64,000 bases of DNA from Lachnospiraceae bacterium (GTDB lineage: Bacteria; Bacillota; Clostridia; Lachnospirales; Lachnospiraceae), in contig JAEERY010000069.1 in assembly GCA_016286035.1 (NCBI GenBank), forward strand, positions 1 to 64,000. Reading direction: 5' to 3'. Made by a program: the position numbers and the translations under genes. Shown in pieces: positions 54,959-64,000 of this stretch; the first letter of the stretch is position 1, and every line of letters begins with the position of its first letter. Under the pieces are notes generated by a model. It made no database searches. It was not told the origin of the DNA and was given only the letters and a program-made list of their open reading frames with translations.

Positions 54959-56686
54959 TCACATATCTATGCAGGCTTTCAGTGCATCCGTCAATGCCTC
55001 GTTCTTTTTAGCGGCGTCATCAAGGCTGTTTCCTTTGACACCCATATAGAACTTAAGCTTGGGTTCTGTTCCCGAAGGTCTTGCACAGCACCATGCATCG
55101 TCATTAAGCTCAAAGTAGAGAACATTTGACTGGGGAAGGCCTGTCTTTGTGACATTTCCGGTCTCCATATCCTTTACGGTATCCTTGTCATAGTCTCTGA
55201 AAGAGATAACCTTGTAATCTCCAAGCTGCTTGGGAGGATCGTTTCTTAAGTTCTCCATGATTGCAGCTATCTGCTTTGAACCTTCAACACCCTTAAGTGT
55301 TATAGAATACTGTGTCTCTTTGAAGTATCCGTATTCCTCATACATCTGGATCATGCGATCCCATACCGTGATACCCTTTGACTTGCACCATGCGGCAACC
55401 TCGCAAAGAAGCATTACGGCTACGATGGCATCCTTGTCTCTTGCATGTGTTCCGGCTAAGCATCCGTATGACTCTTCAAGGCCGAATACATAGTTGTGAT
55501 CGCCCTTTTCAATAGCCCACTTTATCTGCTCGCCGATATATTTGAATCCTGTGAGCACCTCGATCATGTCCACACCGTATTTCTTTGTTATAACGTCTGC
55601 CATATTTGTTGTGACTATCGTCTTAACAAGCATGGGATCCTTAGGCATTGTGCCTGTGTTTATCCTCTCTGAGAGAACATAATCGGCAATCAGCATGCCT
55701 GACATGTTTCCTGTGAAAGAAACATAGTCCTTTGTATTTGTATCATAAGCATAGATTCCGAGTCTGTCGGCATCGGGATCGGTCGCAAGAACGATATCCG
55801 CTCCGACCTTCTTTGCAAGCTCGAGTGCAAGCTTGAATGCCTTGGGATCCTCGGGATTGGGATATTCAAGAGTCGTGAAGTTGGGATCGGGCATTTCCTG
55901 CTCAGGAACAACATACACGTTCTTGAACCCTATCTCTTTAAGTATCCTTCTTGCGGGAACGTTTCCTGTTCCGTTGAAAGGTGTATATACGATCTTGATA
56001 TCATCGGCTACCTTTTGAATGATCTCCGGATGTATTATCTGCTTCTTTAACTCTTCCATGTACTTGTCATCTATCTCACTTCCGATGACCTGATAGAGGC
56101 CCTTATCAAGAGCTTCTTTCTTGTCCATGGTCTTAACGCTGTTATAATCGGTTACGGCTCTTACCTCGGCGATGATCTCCTTGTCTCTCGGAGATGTAAC
56201 CTGTGCGCCGTCTTCCCAGTATACCTTGTATCCGTTGTACTCAGGGGGATTGTGGCTTGCAGTCACAACTATACCTGCCGTACAGCCGAGTGTACGCAGT
56301 GCGAATGAAAGCTCGGGTGTGGGTCTTAATGCATCAAAGACATATGCCTTTATCCCGTTTGCTGCAAGGCAAAGACCTGCTTCATCGGCAAACTCGGGGC
56401 TCATGCGTCTTGAATCGTACGCGATGGCAACACCTTTGCTCTGTGTTCCTGCCTTTATTATATAATTTGCAAGACCCTGTGTAGCTTTTCTTACGGTATA
56501 TATGTTCATTCTGTTGGTTCCGGCTCCGATAACGCCTCTGAGACCGCCGGTACCGAATTCAAGATCCTTGTAGAATCTGTCCTCGATCTGAGCCTTATCA
56601 TCACCTATAGCCTTGAGTTCAGCCTTGGTAGCATCATCAAAATAGGGATCATTCAGCCAAAAATCATATTCCTCCATGTAACCCAT
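54959..56686 (-). CDS. pgcA: Phosphoglucomutase / phosphomannomutase
   Basis: A 575-residue alpha-D-phosphohexomutase. The phosphoserine loop is VTASHNPPEYNGYK, the metal loop is ATDPDADRLGIYA, the sugar loop is GLEESYG and the phosphate loop is CARPSGTEPKLK. Length and sequence fit Firmicutes PgcA. It provides glucose-1-phosphate for nucleotide sugars used by the neighbouring glycosyltransferases. The ATG at 56684-56686 has TGGAGG seven bases upstream; the longer frame overlaps this site. Confidence 0.93.
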   Translation of the reverse strand: MGYMEEYDFWLNDPYFDDATKAELKAIGDDKAQIEDRFYKDLEFGTGGLRGVIGAGTNRMNIYTVRKATQGLANYIIKAGTQSKGVAIAYDSRRMSPEFADEAGLCLAANGIKAYVFDALRPTPELSFALRTLGCTAGIVVTASHNPPEYNGYKVYWEDGAQVTSPRDKEIIAEVRAVTDYNSVKTMDKKEALDKGLYQVIGSEIDDKYMEELKKQIIHPEIIQKVADDIKIVYTPFNGTGNVPARRILKEIGFKNVYVVPEQEMPDPNFTTLEYPNPEDPKAFKLALELAKKVGADIVLATDPDADRLGIYAYDTNTKDYVSFTGNMSGMLIADYVLSERINTGTMPKDPMLVKTIVTTNMADVITKKYGVDMIEVLTGFKYIGEQIKWAIEKGDHNYVFGLEESYGCLAGTHARDKDAIVAVMLLCEVAAWCKSKGITVWDRMIQMYEEYGYFKETQYSITLKGVEGSKQIAAIMENLRNDPPKQLGDYKVISFRDYDKDTVKDMETGNVTKTGLPQSNVLYFELNDDAWCCARPSGTEPKLKFYMGVKGNSLDDAAKKNEALTDALKACIDM

Positions 56687-56733
56687 ATAAACACCTCCAT
56701 ATATCATTAGATTTAAATATTATATCATATTAA

Positions 56734-58677
56734 TCATATCTTTAACGAAAAATCGCTTCTGTCGAGTGAGAAATTGATATTGTAGTAGGGATCGCCGGCT
56801 TCAAGGTCCTCTTTCCACTTTTCTCTGAACCTTGCGCTTTCCTCATCATATCTCTTTGCTTTTTCTCCCTTATCGTCAAGTCCCCTTGATACGGACTCGA
56901 AGTGATAAAGCTCGGCAAACGGCGTAAATACGTTTAATAATCCCAGATGTCTTAGCTTAAGGCAAAGATCGACATCGTTAAGCGATACGGCAAAGCTCTC
57001 ATCTAAGCCTCCGACCTTATCGTAAAGCTCTTTCTTTACCATGAGGCAGGCACCGGTCACAGCCGTTACATCCTGTGCATAGCACAGTCTTCCCATGTAG
57101 CCCAGGTTCTCCCTTGACTGTCCGTAGTGTGTATGTCCCGCTGTCCTGTGGGCACCCAGTCCTATAACGACTCCTGCATGCTGAATGGTCTTGTTCTCGT
57201 AGAAAAGCTTTGCACCGACTGCTCCGACATCATCTCTCTGGGCATACATCAAAAGCTCTTCGATCCAGTTGACCGTTATCACCTGGGTATCGTTGTTTAA
57301 AAGAAGGATGTATTCACCGTCTGCATTGCTAACTCCCAGGTTGCAGACCTTTGAATAATTAAACTCGCCCTCATATCTGACTATCTTAATCTTATCGCTC
57401 TTTATCTTTTCATAATAGTCAAATATCTCTTTGCTCTCTGAATTATTCTCAACGATTATTATCTCGTAGTTATCGTATGTGGATCTTTCTCTTATCGACT
57501 CTATACAGCGGCTGAGATCATTAAGATGATCCTTGTTGGGGATCACTATGGATATCTTCGGATCACCCTTTATCTCGTAGCTGATCTTGAATATCGTCTC
57601 AAATGCCCTTGTGGAGCTTATCCTGAAGTTCTTGTAGCCGTGGCTTCTTAAACTGTCCGCAACAGCCCCTCTGGCCGCCTCAATGGCATAATCCTTTGCG
57701 GTTATATCGCTTGCGACGCTTCCCGCATGTGCTCTCCAGTAATACATCAGTTTCGGAACATGCACTATACACTGAGCCTTATCGGTAAGTCTTAGGATCA
57801 TGTCATGATCCTGGCTTCCGTCAAACTTGCTTCTAAACAGCTCCGTTCCCTCCAAAAGGCTTCTCTTAAAGCAGCTGAAATGACAGATATAATTGTTTGC
57901 CCTCAGGTTGTCCGGTGCATAATCTGGCTTGAAATGCATCGTTAACATCTTATCGATGTCATCGCCCGCAAAGGTCGTCTCATCGCAGTAGAGATAATCC
58001 GCACCCTTTTCGTTTATCGCTTTGACATATTCAAAAAGGACAGAAGGATGAAGGATATCATCATGATCGAACAGTGCGATATACTCTCCGCCTGCCATCT
58101 CAAGGCATCTGTTGGTATTTCCCGATATACCCTCGTTCTTTTCAAGCTTTCTGTAGCATATGCGTGAGTCTTTACCTGCCATCTTTATGCAGTACTCGCC
58201 GACATAGGCATGTGCATCATCGGAACCGTCGGCAAGACACAGCTGCCAGTTTTTGTATGTCTGATACAAAACAGATCCGATCATGCTCGTAAGAAAACCC
58301 TGAGGCGTGTTATAGAGGGGCACTAGTATGCTTATCAAAGGCATGCTGTCAAATACGGTTTCTTCCTCTTGTTTTCTCTTTGCATCATCGGGGAAGCTCT
58401 TTTTGCCGTAGTTTGCCATGGCAAGCTTTTCTCTCCTTTTGTATTTTATCTTTGCAACAACGCCTCTTAAACCTCCGCAGTTTTTAACGCGTGAGGTCTG
58501 CCTTGAAACAAAGTGCATGATACGTCTTAAGCCACCCGTTGCCTTCCACAGCTTGTTATCATGGATCCTGTCGAGGCGAAACTGAAGATAGTCGTTTGCT
58601 TCCTCAAGCTCTGCGACCCTGCTTGCCAGATCGGCGCACTTTATATGCTCTTTTTCATACAACTCTTCGTAATTCAT
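56734..58677 (-). CDS. Bifunctional tandem GT2 glycosyltransferase
   Basis: A 647-residue protein. A short coiled segment (about 1-45) leads to GT2 domain one (about 108-345: ISILVPLYNTPQGFLTSMIG, ALFDHDDILHP, YCDETTF, YYWRAHAGS) and GT2 domain two (about 375-625: ISIVIPNKDHLNDLSRCIES, IVENNSESK, LLLNNDTQVI, GACLMVKKELYDKVGGLD, NDVDLCLKL, LYHFESVSRG). Two active sites suggest it adds two sugars, or forms a repeat unit. The start overlaps the next upstream stop (TAATG). It is the complete member of three paralogues here. Confidence 0.9.
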   Translation of the reverse strand: MNYEELYEKEHIKCADLASRVAELEEANDYLQFRLDRIHDNKLWKATGGLRRIMHFVSRQTSRVKNCGGLRGVVAKIKYKRREKLAMANYGKKSFPDDAKRKQEEETVFDSMPLISILVPLYNTPQGFLTSMIGSVLYQTYKNWQLCLADGSDDAHAYVGEYCIKMAGKDSRICYRKLEKNEGISGNTNRCLEMAGGEYIALFDHDDILHPSVLFEYVKAINEKGADYLYCDETTFAGDDIDKMLTMHFKPDYAPDNLRANNYICHFSCFKRSLLEGTELFRSKFDGSQDHDMILRLTDKAQCIVHVPKLMYYWRAHAGSVASDITAKDYAIEAARGAVADSLRSHGYKNFRISSTRAFETIFKISYEIKGDPKISIVIPNKDHLNDLSRCIESIRERSTYDNYEIIIVENNSESKEIFDYYEKIKSDKIKIVRYEGEFNYSKVCNLGVSNADGEYILLLNNDTQVITVNWIEELLMYAQRDDVGAVGAKLFYENKTIQHAGVVIGLGAHRTAGHTHYGQSRENLGYMGRLCYAQDVTAVTGACLMVKKELYDKVGGLDESFAVSLNDVDLCLKLRHLGLLNVFTPFAELYHFESVSRGLDDKGEKAKRYDEESARFREKWKEDLEAGDPYYNINFSLDRSDFSLKI

Positions 58678-60647
58678 TATACAGTCTTGTTCACCCTGAT
58701 ATATTTGTTTGTCTCTTTAAACAGTTTAAGCCTTGATGCATGCGACTCACTTAATACGCATACCCTGTAGGTGTCAGGCTCAAGGTCTTTAAGATCAAAT
58801 GTTAAACTGAAGCCGCACATTGAAGCATATTCCTCGCTGTCCAGGTTTGCTTCAAGATCCGGTCTGTACACATCGCTTGCCTTTATTATATAACTGTATC
58901 TCTCACCCTTTAATACAATGCTCCTTGAAAAGCATGAGTTATCGCTTCCGGCAACATATGCATATCCGCTGATTAAAGCCTTGGAAGTCTGATCGGCGTT
59001 TATGTCTTCAAACTTCTCAAAGCTTCCCGCATACTCAAGGCTTACCATCAGACACTCGTTATACCATACGTCCTTTATGCCTCCTTTATATATCAGAGGC
59101 TTGATATCCTCGGTCACATCCCTGTGATCGTATTCGTATATGAACGAGTATCCCGTATCGCAGATATCGTTTGAAAGATGCTTTGAATAATAGGGATCCT
59201 TTGCATAGATGTAAGGGTGTCTCGAATAGAGCAGATCCCTTTCAGACGAAAGTCTGCTTAACTTATCTTTTGAGTCATCGTCTCCCCTGCTTAACGATTC
59301 ATGATGCCACAGATGGGTATTGTTGCATACCGCATTGTGATATCCGTGTTCATGAAGTCTGAAGCACAGATCCACATCATTGAATGCCACTTCCAGCTCC
59401 TCGCAGAAGCCTCCGACCTCATCAAATTTGGATTTAGCCAGCAAAAGACAGGCTCCGGTAACGGCGATGCAGTTTCTGACACCGTTGTTAAGATCCATGT
59501 AATAATGGCTGTTATCGTCCTTAAATTGCAATTTATGCACGGGGCCGAGTCTTAAATTTACTATGCCCGCATGCTGTATCAGCATCGATCCGGGGTAGTA
59601 GAGCTTGGCTCCGACCGCACCCGTGTGGGGTCTTTTAGCAACCTTTAGCATCTTTTTAAGCCAGCTGCCTTCCCTGATCTCTATATCATCGTTTAAAAAC
59701 AGAAGATAATCTCCTTTCGACTGCTTTGCTCCCTGGTCGCACATGCGGGAAAAGTTGAAGGGCTGAGGCTTGTAAAGATACGTGAAAATCTGCTTATCCA
59801 CTGATTTTTCCACATATCCACAAGATACTAAATCTTGTTTTAATCCGCACAGCATATCCTCTATTTTGCATTTATTCTCATCATTACTGCCGTTATCGAC
59901 TATGATGATCTCGTATCTTACGTCCCTCGTAAGCCTTATAAACGACTCAAGACAGGTCTTTAAAACATCCGGATTATCCTTTGAGGGGATTATCACGGAT
60001 ACAAGGCTTTCACCAGCGTTTTTCTGATAAGTATCTCTTAGCTCATCCCATTCCTTTCCTGAATAGAGTTTCTTTAAGTTATGGGAATGAAAAAGAGCAT
60101 CATCCGCATGATATATCGCACGGTCCTTAAGATCATGTGTTACCTTTAACGCAAGCTCGTATATGTTTGATACATTGCCGATGCCCTTAAGGATATCGCT
60201 TCTTATCGCGATTATGTTTCCAAAATACATATGATCAAGAAGCGTATCAGGTGACCATGAGGGTTTGAACCACGGGTTCATCAGTATCTCTTCGTTGCTG
60301 TTATATTCATCCTCATTGGCATATATAAGGCTGACCTGATCGTTTTTATCGAATATATCCGCAACTATACGCTGCGCATCATTATCAAGCCCGTTAAGAT
60401 CGCTCGTGAAAATGACATAATCGGTATCAACGTAAAGATCGGATTCTTCATTGACGGAATCATATGTAAGAATGCTGACTTTGCTCTCAGCCTCTTTGTC
60501 AGAAACAGAAATGCCGTTTAACATGGCACTTCTTACCGTCTTTGCATACTGGTCATAGGGAAAAAAGCTCATGTCGAGCTTATCCATGTATTCGTTATAA
60601 AGTTTAGATACAACGGGAGCACGTAATATCTCCTTAACAAGTCCCAT
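58677..60647 (-). CDS. Glycosyltransferase: half GT2 domain, complete GT2 domain and a C-terminal beta domain
   Basis: A 656-residue protein. Residues about 60-205 match only the second half of a first GT2 domain (IYANEDEYNSNEEILMNPWF followed by KPSWSPDTLLDHMYFGN); the nucleotide-binding start and D-H-D-D motif are missing. Residues about 215-490 are a complete GT2 domain (VSVIIPSKDNPDVLKTCLES, VDNGSNDENK, LLFLNDDIEI, FNDVDLCFRL, LWHHESLSRG). A C-terminal domain of about 130 residues, rich in beta strands, is not recognised. Starts at TAATG overlapping the upstream gene. Confidence 0.85.
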   Translation of the reverse strand: MGLVKEILRAPVVSKLYNEYMDKLDMSFFPYDQYAKTVRSAMLNGISVSDKEAESKVSILTYDSVNEESDLYVDTDYVIFTSDLNGLDNDAQRIVADIFDKNDQVSLIYANEDEYNSNEEILMNPWFKPSWSPDTLLDHMYFGNIIAIRSDILKGIGNVSNIYELALKVTHDLKDRAIYHADDALFHSHNLKKLYSGKEWDELRDTYQKNAGESLVSVIIPSKDNPDVLKTCLESFIRLTRDVRYEIIIVDNGSNDENKCKIEDMLCGLKQDLVSCGYVEKSVDKQIFTYLYKPQPFNFSRMCDQGAKQSKGDYLLFLNDDIEIREGSWLKKMLKVAKRPHTGAVGAKLYYPGSMLIQHAGIVNLRLGPVHKLQFKDDNSHYYMDLNNGVRNCIAVTGACLLLAKSKFDEVGGFCEELEVAFNDVDLCFRLHEHGYHNAVCNNTHLWHHESLSRGDDDSKDKLSRLSSERDLLYSRHPYIYAKDPYYSKHLSNDICDTGYSFIYEYDHRDVTEDIKPLIYKGGIKDVWYNECLMVSLEYAGSFEKFEDINADQTSKALISGYAYVAGSDNSCFSRSIVLKGERYSYIIKASDVYRPDLEANLDSEEYASMCGFSLTFDLKDLEPDTYRVCVLSESHASRLKLFKETNKYIRVNKTV

Positions 60648-62719
60648 TACAGCCTTATCATCCTCTTTAAATTGCCGGCCAGGTTCTTTGTCATCTCCTC
60701 ATGCAAAAGAGATGTCTTGAATACCATATCCAGCCTGTTTCCGGTGCTTCTTACAACATCGCTTACCTCTATCACGATATTGGGGTCTTCATTGAAAAAT
60801 ACCGCCGTAACGCCCTCAACTGTAGCATCCTTAAGTTTCTTTCCGTTGATATACAGGCGCTTGTTATCCTTGAAATCAAGCGGTCTGCCGTTAAACACAA
60901 GGCTTTCGATGTAGCAGACGGCATAATCCTCGCAGGGGTCTATCCTGACCTTCTTTGTGTTTGCGGGAAATTCAATGCTCACAGATGCCTGGCCGTCCTT
61001 ATCATAGGTCTCCTCGCAGTAATATGCGTCATTCTCGTTAAAGCCTGCACCGTGATCCGTATATACTCTTATCCTTAACTTATTCTTTCTTTCGTTCTCT
61101 CCCGAAAGACTCTCTTCAAGCGACATGATCTTTCCGCCGATGAGCTCTCTTAGTTCGCCCATTGATCTGTATCTTCCGGTAACTTCCTTCTGGAAGAGGG
61201 CTTCTCTTTCTCTGTAGCCCTGTTCCTCATCAACCGTTATGCCCAGTTTTTTAACGATACGGTCATAATCAGATATATTTCTTCTGTCATCCTCCAAAAT
61301 ATAGCAGTACAGCGCTCTGAAAGCTATCTCCTTGGTGTCGACATGCTTATCTTCTACCCACTCGTAGTCTATAGCTGTCCAGTCCTTGCCGTTAACGATT
61401 ATATTCGAGAATATCAGATCAAAATCGGCGATATCCTTATTCTCATCAAGTCCGATGCGTTCAACATATTCATCAAAGAGCTTTTCAAAGCCCTCATCAT
61501 CCGATACTTTGAGTCTCTCATCCATCATCTGGGCAAGGGTTTTTCCCTTAATGAACGGGAAGATGACACTCATGCCCTCGTCAACTATCTTTGCTGGGCA
61601 TATATTTAAAGAAGTCTCCTCATAGGCTTCCTTCAGCTTATCGTAATGTTCCCTTATCTTTTGAAGATGAGGCTTTCCGCTCTCTTTAAGGGCTCTCTTT
61701 TTTATTATCCTGTCACCGTCTATGTTTAACAGCTCGGTACAGATCTTGTATTCATCGGCTCTGTCATTTGAGTATCTGACATATTTCTTTTCACTGTCCG
61801 GTCCGAGTATCACCAGAAATGAGTTGGAATATATATCAAACATTCCGTCTTCGACTATGCCGTCAAATACAGCCTTTTCATCAAACAGTTTTATCCTGTC
61901 CCTGTCATAGTTTCTGTCATTTAAATACAGCTCGCCCTTTAACGGCAGACGCTCGTTTGAATACAGGGTTGTCATGAACTTGTAATCGGGATAGGGATAA
62001 TAGAAATGCACATCTTTTTCCTGACAGGTATCAAAGATACGCATAAGACCGTTCTTTGAGAATGTCCTGACACCGTCTGATGGTACATATCCCTCAAGAC
62101 CCTTAAAGTATCGTCCCAGGTGATCTTCCATGCATCCTGCGAAGTACTTAAGGCCGTATCTGTTCTCGATGGCGATAACGATCCTTCCGTTTTTTGCGCA
62201 GTGCTTTCTGACGATCCTTAAGAAATCCTCATAAGGAGTATCAGAATCAATATAGCTCTGACCGTACTCAAATACGCCTATTAAAAGGCAGTAATCATAA
62301 TCGGTATCAAGCTCGGGTTCAATATCGTTAAAATTGCCGACTTTGATCGTCACATTGTCACAGTCCTGGTTTCTGTATGCATTAATAAGACTTCTTTTCT
62401 TTGAAAGATCCACACAGGTGACCTGTCCAGCTTTTCTTGCCAGTGCTCCCGTTATGGCTCCGCAGCCCGAACCGATCTCCAAAACCTTTGTGTTTTTGTC
62501 CATGGGAAGCCAGTCGACGATATTCTCCCTTATCTCCGAGAAATGATACATCACGGGCCAGTTTGCCTTTTCCTCGATGATGCGCTGATACTCCACATGA
62601 GCATAATTCTTTGCTATATCGAGCATCTCATCCTCTATCGCACCGTCGCAGTAAAGGTCCTCGCCCGGATAATGGCTGTAGTCTATTGTTATCTTTCCTA
62701 CCGTATCTCTAAGTTCCAT
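60647..62719 (-). CDS. Methyltransferase with kinase-like domain (WbdD-like chain terminator candidate)
   Basis: A 690-residue protein. Residues about 55-260 are a class I methyltransferase with motif I VLEIGSGCGAITGAL (79-93) and VTCVDLSKKR. Residues about 310-470 resemble a minimal protein/small-molecule kinase: D434-x4-N439 (DFDLIFSN) and I450-D451-Y-E-W match the catalytic-loop D-x4-N and metal-binding ID-x pattern. A C-terminal beta-rich domain spans about 540-655. WbdD of E. coli O9a has the same methyltransferase-kinase order and caps O-antigen chains recognised by Wzt; here a Wzt-like gene is ten bases upstream. The functional link is inferred. Confidence 0.65.
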   Translation of the reverse strand: MELRDTVGKITIDYSHYPGEDLYCDGAIEDEMLDIAKNYAHVEYQRIIEEKANWPVMYHFSEIRENIVDWLPMDKNTKVLEIGSGCGAITGALARKAGQVTCVDLSKKRSLINAYRNQDCDNVTIKVGNFNDIEPELDTDYDYCLLIGVFEYGQSYIDSDTPYEDFLRIVRKHCAKNGRIVIAIENRYGLKYFAGCMEDHLGRYFKGLEGYVPSDGVRTFSKNGLMRIFDTCQEKDVHFYYPYPDYKFMTTLYSNERLPLKGELYLNDRNYDRDRIKLFDEKAVFDGIVEDGMFDIYSNSFLVILGPDSEKKYVRYSNDRADEYKICTELLNIDGDRIIKKRALKESGKPHLQKIREHYDKLKEAYEETSLNICPAKIVDEGMSVIFPFIKGKTLAQMMDERLKVSDDEGFEKLFDEYVERIGLDENKDIADFDLIFSNIIVNGKDWTAIDYEWVEDKHVDTKEIAFRALYCYILEDDRRNISDYDRIVKKLGITVDEEQGYREREALFQKEVTGRYRSMGELRELIGGKIMSLEESLSGENERKNKLRIRVYTDHGAGFNENDAYYCEETYDKDGQASVSIEFPANTKKVRIDPCEDYAVCYIESLVFNGRPLDFKDNKRLYINGKKLKDATVEGVTAVFFNEDPNIVIEVSDVVRSTGNRLDMVFKTSLLHEEMTKNLAGNLKRMIRL

Positions 62720-62729
62720 CTAACTCTTC

Positions 62730-63998
62730 CTAGTCCGAAATAACGACTTTTGAATTCATATCATAATATCCGACCGTATCCTTGTCGGAAACGACCGTCA
62801 CATTCAAAACATCATACAATCTGTGATATACCTGGAATCTGTCATCCTCATAGCCCGTAACGCCTAGGCTTATAAGGTATTCGCCTCCCTGAAGATCCAT
62901 CTTCTGGGTAAATGTGACCTTTTTGACATCACCTTTGGACACGCTCTCTAAAAACGCCTTCTCAAACATGGAATTTGTTCCCGTTATCTCGGTGCCCTTT
63001 ATGTTCTTTATCGTGAATGCGAAAATGGGGGCTTTGATATCCTGTGAAAATTCGACAGTGTAATGAAGAGTAAACTCCTCACCCTTTATTATCGCACTGG
63101 TCACGGTACCGTTCTTATCGGTTATGTGATAATCCTTTATGGTCGCAGCACCTGTTCCGTACTCGAGCGCATCGGGATTGACTCCGGATCTTGCTCTGGC
63201 TAATATCTCATCATCCTCAAGCAGGTTTTCATCATCACTGTCCGGGATCTGATACTGTCCGACCAGGACCTGTTTATATACGTCTATCATCTCTTTGGGT
63301 GCGCCTTCGCCTAGCTTTATGCCCTTGTTTAAGAGAACGACACGGTCGCAGTATTTTGCGATCGAGCTTAAGTCATGGCTTACAAAGAGAATGGTCTTTC
63401 CGGCTTTTTTAAACTCCTCGAACTTGTGATAGCACTTGGCCTGGAAGAATACATCACCTACAGAGAGCGCCTCATCGACTATCAGTATCTCGGGTTCTAT
63501 GTTTATTGCCACCGCAAATGCGAGTCTTACGAACATACCGCTCGAATAGGTCTTGCAGGGCTGATAGACATACTCCCCGATATCAGCAAACTCCAGGATG
63601 CTCTCAAGCTTTTCGTCTATCTCCTTTTCGGAAAAGCCCATCATGGTACCGTTAAGATATATGTTCTCTATGCCGTTGTATTCCATGTTAAAACCGGCTC
63701 CAAGCTCCAAAAGCGCACTTATCCTGCCGTCAACGGTCATTGTTCCCTTGGTGGGACTTAAAACTCCGGTTATTATCTTAAGGATAGTCGATTTTCCCGA
63801 ACCGTTTGTTCCGATTATGCCTACGGTCTCACCCTTGTAAATGGTCAGATCCACATCCGTTAAGGCATAGTGCTCCTTATGATGCTTCTTTCTCGAAAGC
63901 CCCAGTGCCTCCTTCATCCTGTCGGAAGGCTTGTCATAGAGCTTATAGACTTTCGAGATATTCTCGGCGCATATGGCTATCTCTCTTGTTTTGTCGGT
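62730..63998 (-). CDS. Wzt-like ABC transporter ATPase with C-terminal glycan-binding domain (partial)
   Basis: The frame is open to the right edge; 422 residues are in the window, including ISKVYKLYDKPSDRMKEALG upstream of the internal ATG at 63917. The ATPase has Walker A GTNGSGKST, signature YSSGMFVRL, Walker B LIVDEALSVGD and the H-loop VSHD. From about residue 260 of the ATG-numbered form, an extra beta domain (EFTLHYTVEFSQDIKAPIFA, GEYLISLGVTGYED) matches the C-terminal carbohydrate-binding domain of Wzt. Such proteins export capped polysaccharide with a Wzm-type permease, expected just outside the window. The true start is beyond 64000. Confidence 0.9.
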   Translation of the reverse strand, partial: TDKTREIAICAENISKVYKLYDKPSDRMKEALGLSRKKHHKEHYALTDVDLTIYKGETVGIIGTNGSGKSTILKIITGVLSPTKGTMTVDGRISALLELGAGFNMEYNGIENIYLNGTMMGFSEKEIDEKLESILEFADIGEYVYQPCKTYSSGMFVRLAFAVAINIEPEILIVDEALSVGDVFFQAKCYHKFEEFKKAGKTILFVSHDLSSIAKYCDRVVLLNKGIKLGEGAPKEMIDVYKQVLVGQYQIPDSDDENLLEDDEILARARSGVNPDALEYGTGAATIKDYHITDKNGTVTSAIIKGEEFTLHYTVEFSQDIKAPIFAFTIKNIKGTEITGTNSMFEKAFLESVSKGDVKKVTFTQKMDLQGGEYLISLGVTGYEDDRFQVYHRLYDVLNVTVVSDKDTVGYYDMNSKVVISD

Positions 63999-64000
63999 CT

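Noticed and set aside
61343-61625. Long plus-strand open frames inside the 52-64 kb polysaccharide genes and inside addA/addB
   Set aside because: They are antisense to well-recognised genes, lack ribosome sites and have no recognisable domains.

Overview
The window is a stretch of chromosome from a low-to-mid-GC Gram-positive anaerobe, most likely a member of the Clostridia and probably Lachnospiraceae (Butyrivibrio-like). This is inferred from gene content: AddA/AddB instead of RecBCD, AsnA, Hsp33, LytTR and PadR regulators, an LCP-family wall protein, DUF6062 and DUF1700/DUF4097 genes, AGGAGG-type ribosome sites and many TGn-TATAAT promoters. I see no rRNA, tRNA, insertion sequence, prophage or CRISPR array.

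Layout. 1-2.7 kb is an AT-rich run of small unrelated genes on the minus strand (chromate transporter start, acetyltransferase, P-loop kinase, transglutaminase-like protein, small membrane protein, a 47-residue ORF). Four gaps here carry a shared ATTCCGGTTT-like box. 2.7-5 kb holds a membrane protein, a BAAT-type hydrolase and a family 2 glycosyltransferase. 5-9 kb encodes a 1311-residue secreted surface protein (beta-helix, Ig-like and MBG-like repeats, LysM). Divergent from it at 9.1-11.4 kb is an STT3/PglB/AglB-type oligosaccharyltransferase with all diagnostic motifs. 11.5-13.7 kb is a PadR-DUF1700-DUF4097-PspC envelope operon. 13.8-19.1 kb carries a LytTR regulator, a GH13 amylase, an HPr-like protein without the active-site His, AsnA, a CPBP protease and thiamine pyrophosphokinase. 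19.1-28.5 kb is a four-gene overlapping operon of two membrane HD/HD-GYP proteins followed by addB and addA. 28.6-39.2 kb has uraA, a DUF6062 protein, a TetR regulator, a Cys-rich membrane peptide, glnS, a GGDEF-EAL protein, a GT-C-like membrane protein and guaB. 39.4-45.2 kb is a compact operon (lipoprotein, hisC, methyltransferase, hslO, membrane protein, dapF, membrane protein). 45.2-45.8 kb is the only long gap. 45.8-48.8 kb has htrA followed by an unusual clpX.

48.9-64 kb is a cell-surface polysaccharide locus on the minus strand: Wzt-like ABC ATPase (cut by the window edge), a methyltransferase/kinase-like protein resembling the chain terminator WbdD, four family 2 glycosyltransferases around a phosphohexomutase, a polyprenyl-phosphate sugar-1-phosphate transferase, an LCP attachment protein and a further glycosyltransferase. 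Together they suggest a glycan started on undecaprenyl phosphate, extended by multidomain GT2 enzymes, capped, exported by an ABC transporter and attached to the wall.

The two most interesting systems are (1) the STT3-type oligosaccharyltransferase beside a surface protein with about 39 N-x-S/T sequons in its first ~1014 residues and none in its last ~295, suggesting N-linked protein glycosylation in a Gram-positive bacterium, and (2) the WbdD-like/Wzt-like termination and export pair in a Firmicute.
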